Source of the DNA: Nostoc linckia z4
GTDB lineage: Bacteria > Cyanobacteriota > Cyanobacteriia > Cyanobacteriales > Nostocaceae
Direction of reading: 5' to 3'
Assembly: GCF_002608075.1 (NCBI RefSeq)
Contig: NZ_LAHA01000001.1
Span: 321,014-385,013 of the forward strand
DNA length: 64,000 nt
Part shown: one piece after another, positions 8,984 through 18,523 of the stretch
Layout of the letters: each line of letters starts with the position of its first letter
Numbering within the stretch: the stretch's first letter is position 1
Position numbers and translations under genes: made by a program
The notes under the pieces: model-generated
What the model was told of the DNA's origin: nothing
The model's input: the letters and a program-made list of their open reading frames with translations, nothing else
Databases searched by the model: none

Positions 8984-11114
8984 TGGAGTAGTAATAACTG
9001 TAGCGTTCGTGTTGGGGGAAAACTCCGTTGATAACCTGTCCCAAGACATTCTGACCAGATTTTTCTAAAAGCTCTTTTGCAATGGTGGCACTAACACAAT
9101 CAACTACTCCTGGACGGACAATAAATAATACGCCATCAGCCATTTGTCCTAGAGTAGCAGCATCAGCAGCAACATTTAATGATGGAGCATCAATAATTAC
9201 GAAATCGTAGTAAACAGAAAAAGTTTGAATTAATGCAGCCATTTTTTTAGAGTCAAGGAGAGAACCAGGATTCGGAGGTATAACTCCACAAGTGAGGACA
9301 TACAAATTATCCATTACTTGTTTGATAGCTGTATTAATTTCAGCTTGTCCAACGATTAAATTGCTAAGACCTTCATTATTAATTAGTTCCCAAATTTTAT
9401 GCTGAACAGGACGGCGCATATCCGCATCCACTAATAAGATTTTGCGTTCCATTTGAGCCATTGTAATGGCTAAATTGGCTGCTACTGTGGATTTGCCTTC
9501 CTTGGGTACGGAACTAGTGATAACTATAACTTTTAGTTCCTTATCAGCACTCATAAATTTGAGATTTGCCCGCAGCATCCGGTATGCTTCATTAATAGAC
9601 GATCGCGGTGCATCTCGAACCATGAGTCTTTTACTATATAGCTCCATTTCTTCATTGCCGCGGAGATAATTTTTCGGCTTATTAAAAGCAGGAATTACCC
9701 CTAATAAAGTAAAGTTTAATAATTCCTTTGCTTGCTCAGTTGTCTTAATTGATTTATCGATTTTTTCCAAAACATATACAACCGCCAATGCAGCTAAACT
9801 AGACAATAAACCTGTACTTAAATACAAAAACATCGGAGAAGAAATGGACTCTTCTGGAACTTCTGCCTGCGATATAACGCTAGCATTACCTAAACTTTGA
9901 TTTTCTGCTATGCGGCTTTCTTGCAATTTTTGTAATAAAAGCGAATAGGTAGATTGCGCTGCTTGTACCTTACGTTCTAATTGTCGCTGTTGCTGTTCTA
10001 ATCTTGGGAGATTGTTTAAGCGTTCTTTGTAACTAGTTTCTAAATTAGATAAAGTGGTGATTTGACTTGCTAAACCCAAACGAGTTGATTCTAAATCAAC
10101 CAGTCTTGCAGAAAGTTGTTGCTCTAACTGTCCTAGTTGCAAATTATTATCTGGCTGTGGTGAATTGCTACCAACAACGTTTTTGACTCGTTGTTGTAGT
10201 AATTGATTTAAAGACTGTAATTTATATACCAAATTAATAATTTCTGGATGATTATCTTGTAAAACACTCCGCCTAGCCGCCAGCTGTGATTCTAACTGCT
10301 GGATTTCCCTCAGAATATCTTGTACCCCTGAAGTTTGACTCAAAGAAGTCATAATTATGGCTTGCTGAGAGTTCATTCGTAACTGTTTTTTGATTTGTTG
10401 ACTTTGTGCTTCAACATCAGCAAATCTAGATTGAGCTTCACTAATTTGCTGTTGTAATCCAGTGATGAGTTCTAGTGATTTATTTGCTTCTTCTTGTAGG
10501 GATACAATTTTATTTCTTTCTTTAAAAACTGCTAGTTCTGCTTCTGCTTGTCGAACCACTAATTCTGCATTTGGCAGTTGTTTTTCGATAAACTTGCGAG
10601 CAGTTGCAGCTTGAGTTTTATGACCAGCTATATTGTATTCTAAATACACTGCTATGAGAGTATTAACAACTTGTGCAGCTGTTTCTGGGTTTGTATCTTT
10701 GTAGGCAATACTAAGAATATCCGCTCCCTTTGTTTCCTTCACCGTCAACCGTTGGAGAAATTCTTTGGTTGTTAAAATTAGATTTTCATTGTTTCTGAGA
10801 TTGAGTTGATTAATAGTAGCTTTAACAATTGGAATAGAACGAATCACTTCTGTTTCTGTATTCAAAGGATTGCTTTTATCACTTACCAATGGCTCTAATT
10901 TACCTATTTCTGTTCCTACTCCTGTTAAAGAAGAAGTAGTGTTAGTTCTTTGGAATTTTAGTTTTCCTTCTGCCAAGTAGTAAGGTTTTTTAAAAAATGT
11001 AGCTATTTGTAAAATTATGAATACACAAACAAAAACACTGAAGGCAGCAGGCCAACGACGCTTGATGGCTTGCCAATAGCGATCGAAATTTCCAGGAGAC
11101 TCTTGTGTTTTCAT
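8916..11114 (-). CDS. Wzc-type polysaccharide co-polymerase and BY-kinase
   Basis: A 732-residue fused chain-length regulator and bacterial tyrosine kinase. Membrane segments lie at about residues 20-42 and 428-452 and enclose a Wzz domain and a long periplasmic coiled coil (about 170-400). The cytoplasmic kinase has Walker A SVPKEGKSTVAANL, Walker A' ILLVDADMRRP and Walker B FVIIDAPS. The C-terminus carries the autophosphorylation cluster ERYSYYYSNEENHEEY. The family sets export and length of capsule or exopolysaccharide through cycles of tyrosine phosphorylation. A Wzb-like phosphatase is not seen beside it. Second-last gene of operon A. Confidence 0.93.
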   Translation of the reverse strand: MKTQESPGNFDRYWQAIKRRWPAAFSVFVCVFIILQIATFFKKPYYLAEGKLKFQRTNTTSSLTGVGTEIGKLEPLVSDKSNPLNTETEVIRSIPIVKATINQLNLRNNENLILTTKEFLQRLTVKETKGADILSIAYKDTNPETAAQVVNTLIAVYLEYNIAGHKTQAATARKFIEKQLPNAELVVRQAEAELAVFKERNKIVSLQEEANKSLELITGLQQQISEAQSRFADVEAQSQQIKKQLRMNSQQAIIMTSLSQTSGVQDILREIQQLESQLAARRSVLQDNHPEIINLVYKLQSLNQLLQQRVKNVVGSNSPQPDNNLQLGQLEQQLSARLVDLESTRLGLASQITTLSNLETSYKERLNNLPRLEQQQRQLERKVQAAQSTYSLLLQKLQESRIAENQSLGNASVISQAEVPEESISSPMFLYLSTGLLSSLAALAVVYVLEKIDKSIKTTEQAKELLNFTLLGVIPAFNKPKNYLRGNEEMELYSKRLMVRDAPRSSINEAYRMLRANLKFMSADKELKVIVITSSVPKEGKSTVAANLAITMAQMERKILLVDADMRRPVQHKIWELINNEGLSNLIVGQAEINTAIKQVMDNLYVLTCGVIPPNPGSLLDSKKMAALIQTFSVYYDFVIIDAPSLNVAADAATLGQMADGVLFIVRPGVVDCVSATIAKELLEKSGQNVLGQVINGVFPQHERYSYYYSNEENHEEYASEKSPVRLQLPGS

Positions 11115-11287
11115 AAAATACGATTTGGGATTTGAGATTTTGAATTGTAGATAAAATGTCAGAATTTCAAAGCCAATATTGATAAATCACAAATTAAATT
11201 ATCCTAGAACGCTTTTAAATTCTGTATTCTCACTCTTGAGTGCTGAATTGTGAACTGACGATAAATTGATAAAATTACTATTTGTTT

Positions 11288-12478
11288 TTAATTATTGCTA
11301 TAACTGATTGCCAGGTAAGAATTGGGAATTTTGGAATGATTTTTTAGGCTTTCATCGTGGAATATGTGAATTAGGCTAATCACTGTTTTTAAATCTTCAT
11401 TTGTGAGATTAGACCCAGAAGGTAAGCAAAGACCGCGTGCAAATAAATCTTCTGCAACTGCACCACCAAAACATGGACATTCAGCAAAAATAGGTTGGAT
11501 ATGTAAAGGTTTCCAAACCGGACGAGATTCAATTTGCTGTTCAAGAAGTGCTAGACGGAGTTGTTCTCGGTTACCACCAAAAGCTTGAGGATCTATTGTG
11601 ATACAGGTCAGCCAACGAGTAGCATATCCATAATTAGCTTCTGGCATAAATTCTATTCCTGGTAAGTTTTTCAATTCCTGGAAATAAATTTCAAAATTAC
11701 GCCTTCTAGCTGCTACTCGTTGATTTAAAACACGCAATTGACCGCGACCAATACCAGCTAAAACATTACTGAGACGATAGTTATAACCTATTTGTGAATG
11801 TTGGTAATGAGGAGCGCGATCGCGTGCTTGGGTGGCAAGAAAACGTGCTTTTTCTACTAATTCTAAATCCTCGGATACTAACATTCCCCCGCCAGAAGTA
11901 GTAATAATTTTATTACCATTAAATGAGTAAATTCCAATGCGTCCAAAAGTTCCTAAAGAACGTTTTTTATAGGTAGCTCCTAAAGCTTCAGCAGCATCTT
12001 CAATTAAGGGAACATCATATTGATTACAAGCCTGCAAAATTGGGTCGATATCTGCACTTTGACCATATAAATGTACAAGGACAACAGCTTTAGGTAATTT
12101 ACCTGTTTTGGCACGGCTATCTAATGCTTCTGCTAACAATTCGGGATTCATGTTCCACGAAGTGCGATCGCTATCAATAAAGACTGGTTTTGCGCCTAAA
12201 TAAATGATTGGATTAGCACTAGCAATAAACGTTAAGGTAGAACAAAAAACTTCATCTCCAGCCTCAACACCAACTAATTTTAAAGCTAAATGTAAAGCTG
12301 CTGTACCGGAACTTAAAGCCACAGCATAAGTAGCGTTAGTGACTTGACAAAATTCTGCCTCGAAAGCATCAACGTGAGGGCCAACAGGAGCAATCCAGTT
12401 TGTTTCAAAAGCTTCTTTTACAAATTCGAGTTCCTCATCGCCCATGTGGGGTGTTGAAAGCAGAATTGGTTTATTCAT
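11288..12478 (-). CDS. DegT/DnrJ/EryC1/StrS-family sugar aminotransferase
   Basis: A PLP-dependent aminotransferase of about 396 residues. It has the substrate loop ALSSGTAALHLAL, Asp in EDAAEALGA that contacts the PLP ring nitrogen, and the Schiff-base Lys in SFNGNKIITTSGGG (about residue 190). This family adds an amino group to a keto nucleotide sugar, which fits the 4,6-dehydratase in operon B supplying a 4-keto sugar. ATGs exist at 12484 and 12478; the latter has AGG at 8 bases and is preferred. The acyltransferase genes upstream in the operon could acylate the amino sugar. Exact substrate unknown. Confidence 0.9.
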   Translation of the reverse strand: MNKPILLSTPHMGDEELEFVKEAFETNWIAPVGPHVDAFEAEFCQVTNATYAVALSSGTAALHLALKLVGVEAGDEVFCSTLTFIASANPIIYLGAKPVFIDSDRTSWNMNPELLAEALDSRAKTGKLPKAVVLVHLYGQSADIDPILQACNQYDVPLIEDAAEALGATYKKRSLGTFGRIGIYSFNGNKIITTSGGGMLVSEDLELVEKARFLATQARDRAPHYQHSQIGYNYRLSNVLAGIGRGQLRVLNQRVAARRRNFEIYFQELKNLPGIEFMPEANYGYATRWLTCITIDPQAFGGNREQLRLALLEQQIESRPVWKPLHIQPIFAECPCFGGAVAEDLFARGLCLPSGSNLTNEDLKTVISLIHIFHDESLKNHSKIPNSYLAISYSNN

Positions 12479-12534
12479 GCACATTACCTGAATCGGTTTG
12501 CTATTGATTAACTGACTGATTTGCTAGTTTGCAC

Positions 12535-13608
12535 TCAATTCAAAGAACGATAAGCAGGGAAAAAATTTGAATCAACTAAATTTTTGGCTGCGGTTTTTAA
12601 AGTTTTTGCTCGTAATTCCACTAAAGAATCATATTTTTCTGGGTCTGTAATTAAGCGTAGTGTTAAAAATAGATGTCTTTGTTTAGAAAACCCTGCTTTG
12701 AAATTGTAGAGACTATCTTTAGCTGAACCAACACCACCACCTAAATGCAAAAATTTATTGCCCCGTTCTTTAGCCCAAAATCGAACGTAATCAAACATTA
12801 ATTTACTAGGAGCTTGTTTCAAAAATTCGTTTTTTGTTCCTCCTAGATGATATTGCACTATTTCACAACATTCGGTAAATATTCCTGCACAAGCAATTTG
12901 ATCGTTAAATTCGATGAGACATAAATGAATATTTTTATCTAATCTAGCTAAAGTTTGAAAATAATTTTCATCAAAATAAAAATAATTTTTGGCTTCTACA
13001 CGATTCATTGTTTCATGATATATAGCCATAAATTTATCTATATATTCTTCTAACCTAACCATTTTGGCACTAAAACCATGACGTTTACATCGATTGATAT
13101 GATTGCGATGTTCTGGTCTAGTTTGATGCCAAATTTCTGCTGTGGATAAGCTTAAATCTACCGACACAGTTTCTCCACTGATTTTACATAAACCAAAAGA
13201 TAAAACTTCATTTAATCCTTGATTGAGTATTGGATGTAGCCTTAAAAATGCCGAACAAATTTGGCGATCGCCTAATGCTAAAATTAACTGATTTACTGCC
13301 AATTGCAAAAACTCCGGCGTATCAGCTGCGGCTTGATTGTATAAAATTCCAGGATAACCATAAGGAGATACAATATCCCAAATCAATGGAATATCAGTCT
13401 TCATCTCAAATAAATTATCGACACAACGTAATAAATAAGGTAAAAATAATATCTTTTCATTTTCAAATATCAATATAGCTTCCGGAATAGCATTAATTCT
13501 TTTAGCTTCTAAATCTACATATTCCGGCAGATGATAAATATCATACTTTAATTGATTTAAAATTTGCCGCCATAATGGATCTGACAAATTAATTATTTTA
13601 TAATCCAT
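12535..13608 (-). CDS. FemAB-like / GNAT acyltransferase of the polysaccharide operon
   Basis: A 357-residue soluble protein. The C-terminal half (about 150-320) resembles the FemAB/BioF2-like double-GNAT fold: RPEHRNHINRCKRHGFS, an FNDQIACAGIFTE strand, and HLGGTKNEFLKQAPSKLMFD followed by WAKERGNKFLHLGGGVG. Such proteins in exopolysaccharide clusters are thought to transfer acyl or aminoacyl groups to amino sugars. The start has AGGAG 7 bases upstream. It sits just upstream of the aminotransferase gene in the transcript. Donor and acceptor cannot be deduced. Confidence 0.75.
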   Translation of the reverse strand: MDYKIINLSDPLWRQILNQLKYDIYHLPEYVDLEAKRINAIPEAILIFENEKILFLPYLLRCVDNLFEMKTDIPLIWDIVSPYGYPGILYNQAAADTPEFLQLAVNQLILALGDRQICSAFLRLHPILNQGLNEVLSFGLCKISGETVSVDLSLSTAEIWHQTRPEHRNHINRCKRHGFSAKMVRLEEYIDKFMAIYHETMNRVEAKNYFYFDENYFQTLARLDKNIHLCLIEFNDQIACAGIFTECCEIVQYHLGGTKNEFLKQAPSKLMFDYVRFWAKERGNKFLHLGGGVGSAKDSLYNFKAGFSKQRHLFLTLRLITDPEKYDSLVELRAKTLKTAAKNLVDSNFFPAYRSLN

Positions 13609-13674
13609 TGATTTCTCCTATATTCAATATTTAGTTCAATGGATATCTTTTAAATGAGCAGTATTCTTTTAATC

Positions 13675-14535
13675 TCAATCGTGCCCAGTTAAACGATAGT
13701 ATTGATGTGGATACTTCCAACGGATAAATTGCTCAATGAGCGGATTTATCTCCACTTTGGCAGGTATATGTGTGATGGGAAAGCCCATTCTTTCTTTGAA
13801 TTCCACAACTCCCGGTTTTTCTCGCCAGTGTTGACCGATGGCAAACTCATAAATTCCACCAGAACGACGGCAAACTTGCACAAATTCAAAAAGCAATATT
13901 CTGTTGAGATTGTATTCTGATGCCTCAGTGCTGATGTAGAGATCTTCTCCGTATGCAGTGCCGTTGATGGCGTAACCAGTGATATAACCGCAAAGTTTCG
14001 TATCATTAAGTCCTGCAAGAATCAGCCGACGTTTGGGCACAACATAATCTACAAGTTTCACTATATATTTCTCTCTAGAAAGCGATGATTTCCATCGCGT
14101 TCGTGTAGTTGCTGAGAGAAAAACATCATATCCCTGTTCTTGTAGTAACCGCGTATCAGTTAACTCCACAATGTCAAACAAATGGCGATTTTTGCGGATG
14201 TTTTGTCTGCTGTTTTTGTTGATGCTATATAAATCGTAGTCTTGGACATTAGACAATAAATGAATAGGAATTGATGCGTTAGCACTGACAGCATCATCCT
14301 CACACAACGATGCTAAAAATCCCCAGCAAAATTGTATCGGACGAGTTACCTGTTGAATTTGCAAGCGGGTTAACAAATGGATTGGCTGATAGAAACCAAA
14401 ACGCCGTTGTTCCCAATAACACCCACCATGAAAGACAACATTTGCACCTTCCTTGCAGCGCCACCTGGCAAATTCTTCTTCAGTCATTGAGGTTAGCTGT
14501 GCTTCGGATAAATCTCGAATTTGTTGAAAATTCAT
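13675..14535 (-). CDS. GNAT-like acyltransferase, paralogue 2 of a tandem pair
   Basis: A 286-residue protein clearly paralogous to the product of the gene just upstream. Shared features are TSMTEEE near the N-terminus, GFYQP.H.L.RL, WGF, ANAS(M/I)PIH, RLILAG and GYITGYA, and a C-terminal VEINPLIEQFIRWKYPHQYY. The core from about residue 100 looks like a GNAT fold. Its ATG overlaps the upstream stop codon (ATGA at 14532-14535), so translation is probably coupled. Role inferred as modification of the polysaccharide or its precursors. Confidence 0.7.
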   Translation of the reverse strand: MNFQQIRDLSEAQLTSMTEEEFARWRCKEGANVVFHGGCYWEQRRFGFYQPIHLLTRLQIQQVTRPIQFCWGFLASLCEDDAVSANASIPIHLLSNVQDYDLYSINKNSRQNIRKNRHLFDIVELTDTRLLQEQGYDVFLSATTRTRWKSSLSREKYIVKLVDYVVPKRRLILAGLNDTKLCGYITGYAINGTAYGEDLYISTEASEYNLNRILLFEFVQVCRRSGGIYEFAIGQHWREKPGVVEFKERMGFPITHIPAKVEINPLIEQFIRWKYPHQYYRLTGHD

Positions 14536-15455
14536 ACTCCTTTAATTTTCGTATTTTGAGTATTACTGAAAAACGTCTTCTCGTGCGAACGCACCTGACA
14601 ACCACCCACCAAGCGATAATACTTGTGTGGATATCGCCACTGAATAAATTGCTCAACAATGGGGTTAATTTGTACCTTTGCAGGAATATGCTTGACTTGA
14701 AAACCCATTCCTTCCTTGAAGACACAAAGGTTTTCATCTTCTCGTGAATGCAAACCGTTAACCAGTTCGCGAATTAACCCAGACCGACGACAGACTTGTG
14801 CAAATTCAAATAGCAATCCCGTACCAATGTAAGTAGATAATGCTTCAGTTGCAATTATTACTTCATCAATATAAGCAATGCTGTTAACCGCATATCCTGT
14901 GATATAGCCAAGAAGTTCCTCACCCTTAATACCCGCAAGAATCAATCGTTTTTCAGGGGTGGGATAATCAGCAAGTTCTTTTAAATAGTCTTTTTTAGAA
15001 GGTATCTGACGATAAGCTGTTCGCTTCAATGCTGACATCAAAACTTCGTATCCTTGCTGTTGCAAAAGCGTCGATTTATCTAGAGGCACAATGTTGATTC
15101 GCTTGTAACACTTTCGCAGATGATTTCGCCGATTTGATGTCAGACTGTGGAAATCATAGTTTTCTAGATTGGGTAACCAATGAATTGGCATGGAAGCGTT
15201 AGCTGTACTTGCGTCAACATCAGATAATGTTGTTTGGAATCCCCAAGATAAGGGCGTCGGGGAATTTGCTTCTTTGGCACTCAAACGCGCTAACCAATGC
15301 AACGGCTGATAAAAACCCCGTACTGTTTCCTTCCAATAGCGATGGCGATGGCGAATCACATGTGTTCCGCGTTGGCGATACCAATCAGCGCATTCTTCTT
15401 CAGTCATTGAAGTTAACATCGCTGCGTCAACATTTGGTATTTGTTGCAGATTCAT
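14532..15455 (-). CDS. GNAT-like acyltransferase, paralogue 1 of a tandem pair
   Basis: A 307-residue paralogue of the downstream protein with the same block order (TSMTEEECADW, GFYQPLHWLARL, SWGFQTTL, ANASMPIHWLPN, RLILAGIKGEELLGYITGYA). It has about 20 extra C-terminal residues after the shared QYYRL-type ending, produced by the sequence that also forms the overlap with the next gene. A good AGGAAG ribosome site precedes the ATG. The duplication suggests two related acceptor sugars or gene divergence after duplication. No experimental function is known to me. Confidence 0.7.
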   Translation of the reverse strand: MNLQQIPNVDAAMLTSMTEEECADWYRQRGTHVIRHRHRYWKETVRGFYQPLHWLARLSAKEANSPTPLSWGFQTTLSDVDASTANASMPIHWLPNLENYDFHSLTSNRRNHLRKCYKRINIVPLDKSTLLQQQGYEVLMSALKRTAYRQIPSKKDYLKELADYPTPEKRLILAGIKGEELLGYITGYAVNSIAYIDEVIIATEALSTYIGTGLLFEFAQVCRRSGLIRELVNGLHSREDENLCVFKEGMGFQVKHIPAKVQINPIVEQFIQWRYPHKYYRLVGGCQVRSHEKTFFSNTQNTKIKGV

Positions 15456-15498
15456 ACTTTTTCACTTCCTGTAATTCTATAGCCGACGAAAACCCTAT

Positions 15499-16155
15499 TT
15501 ATTGTTCTTTAAGTTGGCCTGTGAATTCCTCTGAAGTAACATGTCCTTCCTGGCTAATACTTTTTCGCTGGATTACTTGCCATACAGTCATCAATAAAAT
15601 TTTTAAATCAAGCCACAAACTCCAGCGGTCTATATACCAAACATCCAATTCAAATTTTTTATCCCAAAACCGATCTAATGTGCGCCGACCATTAACTTGT
15701 GCCCAGCCAGTGATACCTGGTTTCACTTCATGACGACGTGCTTGTTGGGGTGTGTAAAGGTCAAGATACTTTACTAACAATGGACGAGGCCCAACAAAAC
15801 TCATATCTCCCTTCAACACATTCCAAAGTTGAGGTAATTCATCAAGACTCGTTTGACGTAAAAATTTACCCAAGGCTGTGAGGCGTTTTTCATCAGCAAG
15901 AAGATTGCCTTGGGCATCACATTCATTCGTCATCGTCCGGAATTTATAAAAGTTAAAAATCCGAGCATTTTTTCCAGGACGAGGTTGAATAAAAACAACT
16001 GGACTACCCATCCGCAAATAAATAGCAATAGCTACACCCAACAATAAAGGAGCAACAAAAATTAAAGCGATCGCCCCTACAACTCTATCCAATATAGATT
16101 TAATTACTCTGCTATATCTCTTAAACTTAGCATCCTTAAAATTACGATCGTTCAT
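15499..16155 (-). CDS. Initiating polyprenyl-phosphate sugar-phosphate transferase (WcaJ/EpsL type)
   Basis: A 218-residue monotopic phosphoglycosyl transferase that loads the first sugar-1-phosphate onto undecaprenyl phosphate. One membrane segment occurs near residues 22-48 (VVGAIALIFVAPLLLGVAIA). Catalytic-core motifs follow: FYKFRTM, LRQTSLDELPQLWNVLKGDM, SFVGPRP and KPGITGWAQVNGR. An upstream in-frame TTG (16176) is rejected because the ATG at 16155 has GGGAGGGGG at 6 bases. It lacks the large N-terminal membrane domain of full WbaP/WcaJ. It is the only initiating enzyme inside operon A. Confidence 0.93.
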   Translation of the reverse strand: MNDRNFKDAKFKRYSRVIKSILDRVVGAIALIFVAPLLLGVAIAIYLRMGSPVVFIQPRPGKNARIFNFYKFRTMTNECDAQGNLLADEKRLTALGKFLRQTSLDELPQLWNVLKGDMSFVGPRPLLVKYLDLYTPQQARRHEVKPGITGWAQVNGRRTLDRFWDKKFELDVWYIDRWSLWLDLKILLMTVWQVIQRKSISQEGHVTSEEFTGQLKEQ

Positions 16156-16294
16156 CAATACCCCCTCCCATCTCAAAACCTTCTCATTCTTTCTCTGTGC
16201 GTACCTTTGCGCTTCGCTTAACTTTGCGTCCCTACCCTGCGGTATGCGTTTAAAAAATTTCTCCCTATCTCACTTAACCACCAATCCCTACTAA

Positions 16295-17452
16295 TCAATA
16301 AATGCCTAATTCTTGATAGTACTTATTCAGTCGTTTAAAAACTAATTCTTCATCATAATCAGCTTCAACACGTTGGCGACCAGCTTGACCATAACTTTGT
16401 CGCAATTGAGAGTTAGACAATAGAATTCCCAAAGCTTCAGCTAACTTTTCAGTATTTTTAGGTGCGACAATTAAACCTGTTCGTCCATGAATTACCGCTT
16501 CTCGACAACCGCGAATATCTGTAGCCACCACTGGTAAATTCATTGACATTGCCTCAAGGATAGAACGCGGTAATCCTTCATGGGTGAATGTGGGCAAAGT
16601 GAAGATATCTAATAATCCTAAAAGTTCTGGAATATCTCGTCTTTCTCCTGTTAAAATAACATGTTTTTCCAGTCCCAAATCATGAATCTTTTGAATTAAT
16701 TGTTTTTGAAAAGGTTCTGGGTCACTACTAAGTTGAGAGCCAATGACTAAAATTTGCAAATTGGGAAAATAGGGCAGTAATTTCGCTGCGGCTTCAATTA
16801 AATATCCACTACCTTTTTTCTGAGTGAGGCGTCCAATTGTGCCAATAATTAAGTCAGTATAATCGGGGATACCTAAAGATTTTCGTAATTCAATTTGATG
16901 AGCATAATTGAGGCGATCGCGTTGGAAGCGATGAATATCTACACCGTTACCCAAATAACGTAATTTTGTTGGCGGACAAAGATTTAATTTCTTAGCTGTG
17001 CCAATATCTTCATAATTTTGAGTGAGAATCAAATCAGTTATCAAAGCAGTCAATTTCTCAACAGCAAAATAAAAACGATATTCACGAGGTGAGGAGCGAT
17101 CGTGAAACGGAAAGCCGTGAGCAGTATAGACAATTCTTTTGACACCAGCTAATTTAGCAGCAATCCGACCCAAAACAGCAGCAATGGGAGTGTGTACGTG
17201 AACGAGGTCATACTGCTTTTGTCTGATTAATTGTGTTAATTGATAAATACTGCTCAAATTCCTCAAAGGAGAAATCCGACGGTCAATTTCAATTGGGTGA
17301 ATGATATAACCCTGTTGTTGGAGTTTTTCAACTTCTACACTTGGAGAACAAGCTATTTCAACTGATAAATTTTGAGACAAAAAATAATCAATTTGAGGTC
17401 GTAAAAGTGTCTCAACAGTACCTCCAATTGCACAAACATGCAGTATTTTCAT
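16295..17452 (-). CDS. GT4-family glycosyltransferase
   Basis: A 385-residue GT-B fold enzyme. It has an N-terminal [11 protein letters not shown] Rossmann strand, a [13 protein letters not shown] substrate region, TAHGFPFH, the [11 protein letters not shown] donor-domain start, and the retaining GT4 EX7E motif in [20 protein letters not shown]. The N-terminal half resembles EpsD/CapJ-type extracellular polysaccharide glycosyltransferases. Its ATG overlaps the stop of the upstream epimerase gene by 4 bases, so they are co-translated. Acts at the cytoplasmic face of the membrane. Sugar specificity unknown. Confidence 0.9.
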   Translation of the reverse strand: MKILHVCAIGGTVETLLRPQIDYFLSQNLSVEIACSPSVEVEKLQQQGYIIHPIEIDRRISPLRNLSSIYQLTQLIRQKQYDLVHVHTPIAAVLGRIAAKLAGVKRIVYTAHGFPFHDRSSPREYRFYFAVEKLTALITDLILTQNYEDIGTAKKLNLCPPTKLRYLGNGVDIHRFQRDRLNYAHQIELRKSLGIPDYTDLIIGTIGRLTQKKGSGYLIEAAAKLLPYFPNLQILVIGSQLSSDPEPFQKQLIQKIHDLGLEKHVILTGERRDIPELLGLLDIFTLPTFTHEGLPRSILEAMSMNLPVVATDIRGCREAVIHGRTGLIVAPKNTEKLAEALGILLSNSQLRQSYGQAGRQRVEADYDEELVFKRLNKYYQELGIY

Positions 17453-18513
17453 TGTTCCCTACTCCCTACCCTCACCCCAAAATTTTGGGTTGTTCTATGG
17501 CTAGATTTTTGATAATAAGCACAATACCAAGCTACAAAACGTTGAATTCCTATTTCAATAGGTGTGCTGGGTTTAAAGCCTACATCTTTAACTAAATCAT
17601 CAACATCTGCATAAGTGATGGGTACATCACCTGGTTGCAGAGGTAGTAAATTTTTTTGTGCTTTGACTCCCAAACAATCTTCCAATACTTCTATAAAGCG
17701 CATTAATTCAACTGGTTGATTGTTACCTATGTTGTAAATTTTATAAGGAGCTTTACTGCTTCCTGGGTCTGGAGATGCTCCTGACCAAGCGAGATTTGGC
17801 TGAGGAATTTTATCCATCACTCGCACAACACCTTCTACAATGTCGTCAATATAAGTAAAATCTCGGCGCATTTTTCCGTAATTAAACACATCTATTGGTT
17901 GTTTTGCCAAAATTGCTTTGGTAAACAAAAATAGCGCCATATCTGGACGACCCCACGGCCCATAAACAGTAAAGAAGCGGAGTCCAGTTGTTGGTAAATT
18001 ATACAAATGGCTATAACTGTGAGCCATTAATTCATTAGCTTTTTTAGTAGCAGCGTATAAACTAACTGGATGGTCTACATTGTCGTGAACAGAAAAAGGC
18101 ATTTTAGTATTAGCGCCATAAACAGAACTAGAAGAAGCAAATACTAAATGTTGAACATCTGAATGACGACAACCTTCCAGGATGTTAATAAACCCCACTA
18201 AGTTACTGTTTACATATGCATGGGGGTTCTTGATGGAGTATCGAACGCCAGCCTGTGCTGCTAAGTTAACCACCACATCAAAGTGTTGTTCGGCAAAGAG
18301 TTGGGCTATGGCTACCGAGTCTGCTAAGTCGAGTTGATAAAAACTAAAACCTAGTTTTTCCTGTAATTGAGCTAGACGGTCTTTTTTCAAGAAGACATCG
18401 TAGTAATCATTGAGGTTATCAAGACCAACAACTTCGTCACCTCTGGTCAATAGACGTTGGCTGAGATGAAATCCAATAAAACCAGCAGCACCAGTCACTA
18501 AAACCTTGACCAT
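17449..18513 (-). CDS. UDP-glucuronate 4-epimerase-like NAD-dependent epimerase
   Basis: A 354-residue extended short-chain dehydrogenase/reductase. The NAD-binding [15 protein letters not shown] is at residues 8-22, and [34 protein letters not shown] and the catalytic YAATKKANE follow. DNLNDYYD and RYSI.NP..Y are characteristic of the CapI / UDP-GlcA 4-epimerase group, which makes UDP-galacturonate. The upstream dehydrogenase gene (10 bases away) would provide the uronic acid, giving an acidic polysaccharide. Specificity is inferred. Confidence 0.88.
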   Translation of the reverse strand: MVKVLVTGAAGFIGFHLSQRLLTRGDEVVGLDNLNDYYDVFLKKDRLAQLQEKLGFSFYQLDLADSVAIAQLFAEQHFDVVVNLAAQAGVRYSIKNPHAYVNSNLVGFINILEGCRHSDVQHLVFASSSSVYGANTKMPFSVHDNVDHPVSLYAATKKANELMAHSYSHLYNLPTTGLRFFTVYGPWGRPDMALFLFTKAILAKQPIDVFNYGKMRRDFTYIDDIVEGVVRVMDKIPQPNLAWSGASPDPGSSKAPYKIYNIGNNQPVELMRFIEVLEDCLGVKAQKNLLPLQPGDVPITYADVDDLVKDVGFKPSTPIEIGIQRFVAWYCAYYQKSSHRTTQNFGVRVGSREQ

Positions 18514-18523
18514 GATGTTTCTC

